The notes below the pieces were generated by a model. The model worked only from the letters and a program-made list of their open reading frames with translations, was not told the origin of the DNA and did no database searches. Positions 21,580 to 25,649 of a stretch of 25,649 bases of DNA are shown piece after piece (the stretch's first letter is position 1; each line of letters begins with the position of its first letter). This DNA is from Betaproteobacteria bacterium (GTDB lineage: Bacteria > Pseudomonadota > Gammaproteobacteria > Burkholderiales > Casimicrobiaceae). The position numbers were made by a program, and so were the translations under genes. The DNA is taken from assembly GCA_005888955.1 (NCBI GenBank), contig VBCS01000073.1, forward strand, positions 1 through 25,649, read 5' to 3'.

Positions 21580-23544
21580 ATGTCGCACACGCTGCAACTC
21601 ATCCTGCTCCTCCTCGCCGCGGCGGTGGTCGTGATCATCGTCTGCCGACTGGTGCGGCTGCCGCCGATCCTGGGCTATGTCGTGATCGGAATCGCGGTCG
21701 GACCGCACGCGCTGGGCTGGGTGCCGGACAACAACGACGTGCGCGACCTGGCCGAGTTCGGCATCGTCTTCCTGATGTTTTCCATCGGGCTGGAGTTCAG
21801 CCTGCCGCAGTTGAACGCGATGCGCCGCGCCGTGTTCGGTCTCGGATTGGCGCAGGTCGCGATCACGACGGTCATGGCGATGGTCGGGCTGCACTTGCTG
21901 GGCTTCGCCTGGCTGCAGGGATTCACGCTGGGCGGTGCGCTGGCGATGAGCTCGACCGCGATCGTTTCCAAGATGCTCGCCGAACGCATGGAGCTCAATA
22001 CCGCGCACGGCCGCGACGTCATGGGGATTCTGCTCTTTCAGGATCTCGCGGTGGTGGCGTTCCTCATCGCTGTGCCGACGCTCGCCACCGGTGCCACCGA
22101 CCTCTGGCGTTCGCTGGGGATCGCGGCGGGCAAGGCTGCCGTCGCGCTGGCGGTCATCCTCATTTTCGGCCAGCGGCCGATGCGCGCCTGGTTCCACATT
22201 ATTGCCCGAGCGCGTTCTTCGGAGCTGTTCATGCTGAACGTGCTGCTGGTGACCCTCGGGCTCGCGGCGCTCACGGAGCTCGCGGGACTCTCGTTCGCGC
22301 TCGGCGCCTTTCTCGCCGGGATGCTCATCGCGGAGACCGAGTATCGCTATCAGGTCGAGGAAGACATCAAGCCGTTTCGCGACGTCCTGCTCGGCCTGTT
22401 CTTCGTCACCGTCGGCATGTACCTCGACTTGAGGGTCGTCGGTGCGAGTCTGGGCTGGGTCGTGCTCCTGCTCGTCGGCCCCGTGCTCGCCAAGCTGATC
22501 CTCGTCGTGATCCTCGCGCGGATCTTCGGCGCGCCCCTGGGGGCCGCCTTGCGAACGGGCTTTTATCTCGCGCAAGCGGGCGAATTCGCGATCGTGTTGC
22601 TTGCGCTTGCGAGCGATCTCGCGGTCGTCGAACCGACCGTGGCGCAGCTCGTGCTCGCCGCCATGGTGCTGTCGATGCTGGCTGCGCCGCTCTTGATCCA
22701 GGTCGCCGCACCCTTGGCGCGAAGGCTGACAGCAGACGACTGGCTGGCGCGCGCCGCGCAGGTGACACAGATCGCCGCCCGCACGATGGCCCGGCAGGAG
22801 CACGTGATCATCTGCGGCTTCGGCCGCAGCGGCCAGAACCTCGCGCGACTGCTCGAGAAAGAGGAGATTTCTTGCATCGCGCTCGACGCCGATCCCGAGC
22901 GCGTCCGCGAAGCTGCCGCCGACGGCAGCAGCGTCGTCTACGGCGACGCAGGGAGGCGCGAAGCGCTGATCGCCGCCGGGCTGCCCAAGGCCCGCGCCCT
23001 GGTCGTAACGTTCGCGGACACGGCGACGGCGCTCAAGATCCTGCATCACGTGCAGCAGCTGCGGCCCGAGCTGCCGGTGATCGTGCGCACCGTCGACGAC
23101 AGCGAGCTCGACCGTCTGATCAAGGCGGGCGCAACCGAGGTCGTCCCGGAAGTGCTCGAGGGCAGCCTGATGCTCGCATCGCACTCGCTGCTGCTTGTGG
23201 GCGTGCCGCTCAATCGCGTGCTGGCGCGGATCCGCGAGATTCGCGAGGAGCGTTACAGCCTGTTCCGCGGCTTTTTTCACGGCGCGACCGACGCCGCCGA
23301 CGCCGCCGACAACCTGCAGCCGCGATTGCATTCGGTGCTGCTGACCGATCGCTCCGCGGCGGTCGGCCGCACGCTGGGCGAGCTCGATTTCAAAGCTCTT
23401 GTCGAAGTCACCGGCGTGCGTCCCCGCGGGATGCGCACGACGCTTCCGGCGTCCGATTATCGCCTCGTGGCCGGCGATGTCGTCGTGCTGCTCGGCCGGC
23501 CCGAGAATCTGACGCTCGCCGAGCGACGACTGTTGCGAGGTTAG
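21580..23544 (+). CDS. Kef-type monovalent cation/proton antiporter (CPA2)
   Basis: The 654-residue product is an integral membrane antiporter with a cytoplasmic regulatory tail. About twelve to thirteen hydrophobic segments fill residues 1-390, with LAEFGIVFLMFSIGLEFSL and GILLFQDLAVVAFLIAVP as CPA2 hallmarks. A TrkA-N (RCK) domain starts near 406 with the nucleotide-binding loop ICGFGRSGQ, and a TrkA-C domain ends the protein (about 570-650). It resembles YbaL/KefB/KefC and probably exchanges K+ or Na+ for protons; the ion is not decided here. A short nine-base tandem repeat (GACGCCGCC, 23290-23310) codes for a DAADAAD stretch between the regulatory domains. It is divergent from kdsD; E. 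coli has a different antiporter (yrbG) at this place. Confidence 0.9.
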   Translation: MSHTLQLILLLLAAAVVVIIVCRLVRLPPILGYVVIGIAVGPHALGWVPDNNDVRDLAEFGIVFLMFSIGLEFSLPQLNAMRRAVFGLGLAQVAITTVMAMVGLHLLGFAWLQGFTLGGALAMSSTAIVSKMLAERMELNTAHGRDVMGILLFQDLAVVAFLIAVPTLATGATDLWRSLGIAAGKAAVALAVILIFGQRPMRAWFHIIARARSSELFMLNVLLVTLGLAALTELAGLSFALGAFLAGMLIAETEYRYQVEEDIKPFRDVLLGLFFVTVGMYLDLRVVGASLGWVVLLLVGPVLAKLILVVILARIFGAPLGAALRTGFYLAQAGEFAIVLLALASDLAVVEPTVAQLVLAAMVLSMLAAPLLIQVAAPLARRLTADDWLARAAQVTQIAARTMARQEHVIICGFGRSGQNLARLLEKEEISCIALDADPERVREAAADGSSVVYGDAGRREALIAAGLPKARALVVTFADTATALKILHHVQQLRPELPVIVRTVDDSELDRLIKAGATEVVPEVLEGSLMLASHSLLLVGVPLNRVLARIREIREERYSLFRGFFHGATDAADAADNLQPRLHSVLLTDRSAAVGRTLGELDFKALVEVTGVRPRGMRTTLPASDYRLVAGDVVVLLGRPENLTLAERRLLRG

Positions 23545-23571
23545 GTTAACTCCGCATTCCAGCCCGCGTCA

Positions 23572-23600
23572 TTGTCGCGCTGCAGTCAACCCGCTACAAT
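23572..23600 (+). promoter_or_regulatory. Sigma-70 promoter for the mla operon
   Basis: TTGTCG (23572-23577) and TACAAT (23595-23600) are separated by 17 bases, in the 93-base gap between the antiporter and mlaF. Transcription would begin near 23607, about 30 bases before the start codon. Spacing and hexamers fit the consensus well. Confidence 0.6.
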
Positions 23601-23637
23601 CAGCATTCCGATTTGTGCGTAGCCCCCGAGGCTCTTG

Positions 23638-24507
23638 GTGTCCATCCCCGCGAAGCCTTCATCGTCTCGAGCCGCCGAAGCGATCGCTGCCTGCCGCGTC
23701 GATCCGACCGCGGCTGCGGTCGAGCTCACCGATGTTTCGTTCGCCTATGACGTCCGCCCGATCCTGTCCGGCATCACGATGACGATTCCACGCGGCAAGA
23801 TTGTCGCCATCATGGGCGCGAGCGGATCCGGCAAGACGACGATACTGCGTCTGATCGGCGGGCAATTACGGCCGAAGTCGGGCGGGGTGTGCGTCGGCGG
23901 GCTGTCGGTGCCCGATCTGGAGCCTGAGGCGCTCTACGCGCTACGCCGCAAGTTCGGCATGTTGTTCCAGTTCGGTGCGCTGTTCACGGACATGTCGGTG
24001 TTCGAGAACATCGCCTTTCCGATGCGCGAGCATACGGAGCTCCCCGAGGAGTTGATCCGCGACCTGGTGCTGATGAAGCTTCACGCGGTGGGACTTCGCG
24101 GCGCGGCGCACTTGATGCCGGCGGAGCTTTCCGGCGGCATGGCACGCCGCGTCGCGTTGGCGCGGGCCATCGCCCTCGATCCGATGCTGGTGATGTACGA
24201 CGAGCCCTTCGCCGGCCTTGATCCGATTTCACTCGGTGTCATCGGCCAGCTCATCCGGCGGCTGAACGACGCGCTCTCCATCACCTCGGTGGTCGTAACG
24301 CACGACGTCTACGAATCGCTCAAGATCGTCGATTATCTCTATTTCGTCTCGGAGGGTCGGATCGTCGCTGCGGGTACGCCGGAGGAAGTGCACGCTTCGA
24401 GCGATCTTTTCGTCCGGCAGTTCATCGACGGCGCTCCCGACGGGCCGGTCGCATTCCACTATCCAGCCCCGGCCTATCGCGAGGAGCTGTTCGCCGATGT
24501 CGGTTGA
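23638..24507 (+). CDS. mlaF: Mla phospholipid transport ATPase MlaF
   Basis: MlaF is the ATPase of the MlaFEDB complex that moves phospholipids between inner and outer membranes, keeping the outer leaflet asymmetric. The 289-residue product has Walker A GASGSGKT (60-67), Q-loop MLFQFGALF (108-116), signature LSGGM (164-168), Walker B VMYDEP (185-190) and H-loop His222 (VVTHDVYESL). A 25-residue N-terminal extension precedes the ABC domain. GTG 23638 is preferred with GAGG six bases upstream; TTG 23635 in the same frame is possible. It overlaps mlaE by 11 bases. Confidence 0.93.
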   Translation: MSIPAKPSSSRAAEAIAACRVDPTAAAVELTDVSFAYDVRPILSGITMTIPRGKIVAIMGASGSGKTTILRLIGGQLRPKSGGVCVGGLSVPDLEPEALYALRRKFGMLFQFGALFTDMSVFENIAFPMREHTELPEELIRDLVLMKLHAVGLRGAAHLMPAELSGGMARRVALARAIALDPMLVMYDEPFAGLDPISLGVIGQLIRRLNDALSITSVVVTHDVYESLKIVDYLYFVSEGRIVAAGTPEEVHASSDLFVRQFIDGAPDGPVAFHYPAPAYREELFADVG

Positions 24508-25312
24508 GCTTACGGCCGGAGTCGCGCAGTGGCTGCGCCGCATCGGCGGCGCGGTGACGGGTGCGGCAAGCAAGCTCGGCTTCGCCAGCCGCTTCCTCCT
24601 CGCGGTGCTCTGGCATACCCCGGGCGCGTTTCGGCGCATGCATCTGACGCTGCGCGAGATTTACTTCTCGGGCGTGCTGTCGCTGGTGATCATCCTGATG
24701 TCGGGCCTGTTCGTCGGAATGGTGCTGTCGCTGCAGGGATACGAGACGCTCAAGCGCTACGGCGCCGACGAGCAGCTCGGAATCCTGGTCGCGCTGTCGT
24801 TGGTGCGCGAGCTGGGGCCCGTGATGTCGGGGCTTTTGTTCGCCAGCCGTGCCGGGTCGGCCATCACCGCGGAGATCGGACTCATGAAGACGACGGAGCA
24901 GCTTGCGGCGATGGAGATGATGGCGGTCGATCCGCTCGCGCGGGTGGTCGCGCCGCGGTTCTGGGGCGGCGTGATCTCGATGCCGCTTCTCGCCGCGCTC
25001 TTTTCGGCATTCGGCATTTTCGGCGGCTACGTGGTCGGCGTGCGGTTGATCGGCATCGATGCCGGCGCATTCTGGGGTCAGATGAAGGCGGGCGTAGATG
25101 TCTGGCCCGACGTCACCAACGGCATCATCAAGAGCTTCGTCTTCGGTATTGCGGTCTCGCTGATCGCGGTGTTCGAGGGCTATGACGCGAAGCCGACCGC
25201 GGAGGGCGTCTCCAGTGCGACCACGCGCACGGTCGTCATGTCTTCCCTCATGATTCTCGCGCTCGATTTCGTGATGACCGTCTTCATGTTCCGGGGAGCG
25301 AGCGTCATATGA
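24497..25312 (+). CDS. mlaE: Mla phospholipid transport permease MlaE
   Basis: MlaE is the inner-membrane permease of the Mla ABC complex. The 271-residue product has about five to six membrane helices. Family markers are SGLFVGMVLSLQGYETL, LVRELGPVMSGLLFASRAGS (20 residues, the conserved EL-P-LT/S region) and the FVFGIAVSLIAVFEGYDA segment near the C-terminus. It starts inside mlaF and ends overlapping mlaD by four bases (ATGA), so all three genes are coupled. In E. coli the same order continues with mlaC and mlaB, which lie beyond the window if present. Confidence 0.95.
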   Translation: MSVELTAGVAQWLRRIGGAVTGAASKLGFASRFLLAVLWHTPGAFRRMHLTLREIYFSGVLSLVIILMSGLFVGMVLSLQGYETLKRYGADEQLGILVALSLVRELGPVMSGLLFASRAGSAITAEIGLMKTTEQLAAMEMMAVDPLARVVAPRFWGGVISMPLLAALFSAFGIFGGYVVGVRLIGIDAGAFWGQMKAGVDVWPDVTNGIIKSFVFGIAVSLIAVFEGYDAKPTAEGVSSATTRTVVMSSLMILALDFVMTVFMFRGASVI

Positions 25313-25649
25313 ACCGTTCCGCGATCGACCTCTGGGTCGGAATCTTCGTCGCGATAGGCTTCGGGGCGATCATCTTCCTGGCGCTCAAGGTCGGCAACCT
25401 GGTGACGCTGGACTCCACGCCCGGCTACCACCTCGACGCGAGCTTCGACAACATCGGCGGGCTGAAGCTCCGCGCGCCGGTGAAAGCCGCAGGTGTCGTC
25501 GTCGGGCGGGTCGAGAAAGTCCGGCTCGACACCAAGACCTACGACGCGGTGGTGACGCTGCGCATCGACCGTCAGTACGAGTTCACCAAGGACACGATCG
25601 CGTCGATCAACACCTCCGGCCTGCTGGGGGAGGTGTATATCGGGCTCGA
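25309..25649 (+). CDS. mlaD: Mla phospholipid transport protein MlaD, N-terminal part
   Basis: The gene is cut by the right edge after about 113 codons. The product starts with MNRSAIDLWVGIFVAIGFGA (20 residues), a single N-terminal membrane anchor, followed by the MCE domain: FDNIGGLKLRAPVKAAGVVVG, written in part as NIGGLK-RAPVKAAGV, and the later INTSGLLGEVYI. This matches MlaD, whose MCE hexamer sits on MlaE and forms the lipid channel. The ATGA overlap with mlaE supports the start. Confidence 0.93.
   Translation, partial: MNRSAIDLWVGIFVAIGFGAIIFLALKVGNLVTLDSTPGYHLDASFDNIGGLKLRAPVKAAGVVVGRVEKVRLDTKTYDAVVTLRIDRQYEFTKDTIASINTSGLLGEVYIGL

Noticed and set aside
21562..23331. 589-residue open frame on the minus strand opposite the antiporter gene
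   Set aside because: It is rich in Arg, His, Glu and Gln with no domain pattern. The plus-strand frame is a clear antiporter with membrane helices and an RCK domain. Long antisense frames are expected in GC-rich DNA.

Overview
The window is GC-rich, tightly packed chromosomal DNA from a Gram-negative bacterium, most likely a betaproteobacterium. The evidence is an envelope-maintenance gene set (Tol, Lpt, Kdo synthesis, Mla) combined with HPr kinase (hprK), PtsN, RapZ and the ruvCAB-ybgC-tolQRA order, a combination typical of Betaproteobacteria. No genus can be assigned by eye. Almost everything is conserved housekeeping sequence; there are no phage, transposase, CRISPR, tRNA or rRNA genes, and no gap between genes exceeds 300 bp.

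Layout. (1) 1-4883 is a mixed accessory segment: the tail of a DUF4019-like protein, a double zinc-ribbon membrane protein, an SDR oxidoreductase, a GNAT acetyltransferase plus small lipoprotein pair, ferredoxin-NADP reductase and an FKBP-type isomerase. (2) 4884-6626 encodes a 580-residue protein with a PilZ-like C-terminus. (3) 6653-11921, all minus strand, reads yebC-ruvC-ruvA-ruvB-ybgC-tolQ-tolR-tolA: Holliday-junction processing followed by the inner-membrane Tol motor; tolB and pal do not follow. (4) 12167-21509, also minus strand, reads kdsD-kdsC-lptC-lptA-lptB-rpoN-hpf-ptsN-hprK-rapZ-ubiX-lonN-like gene. It links Kdo synthesis and LPS export with sigma-54, ribosome hibernation and nitrogen-PTS/RapZ regulation. 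(5) 21580-23544 is a divergent Kef-type cation/proton antiporter. (6) 23638 to the right edge holds mlaF-mlaE-mlaD, with mlaD cut by the window end.

The functional theme is the outer membrane: Kdo supply, LPS export, Tol constriction and Mla phospholipid trafficking are all present. RapZ is known in enterobacteria to control amino-sugar supply for LPS and peptidoglycan.

The most unusual content is intergenic. At least three families of palindromic elements are present. Most begin with GTAG, like the REP sequences associated with RAYT transposases. They sit directly 3' of genes and in several cases contain the stop codon itself. No wholly new multi-gene system is evident.
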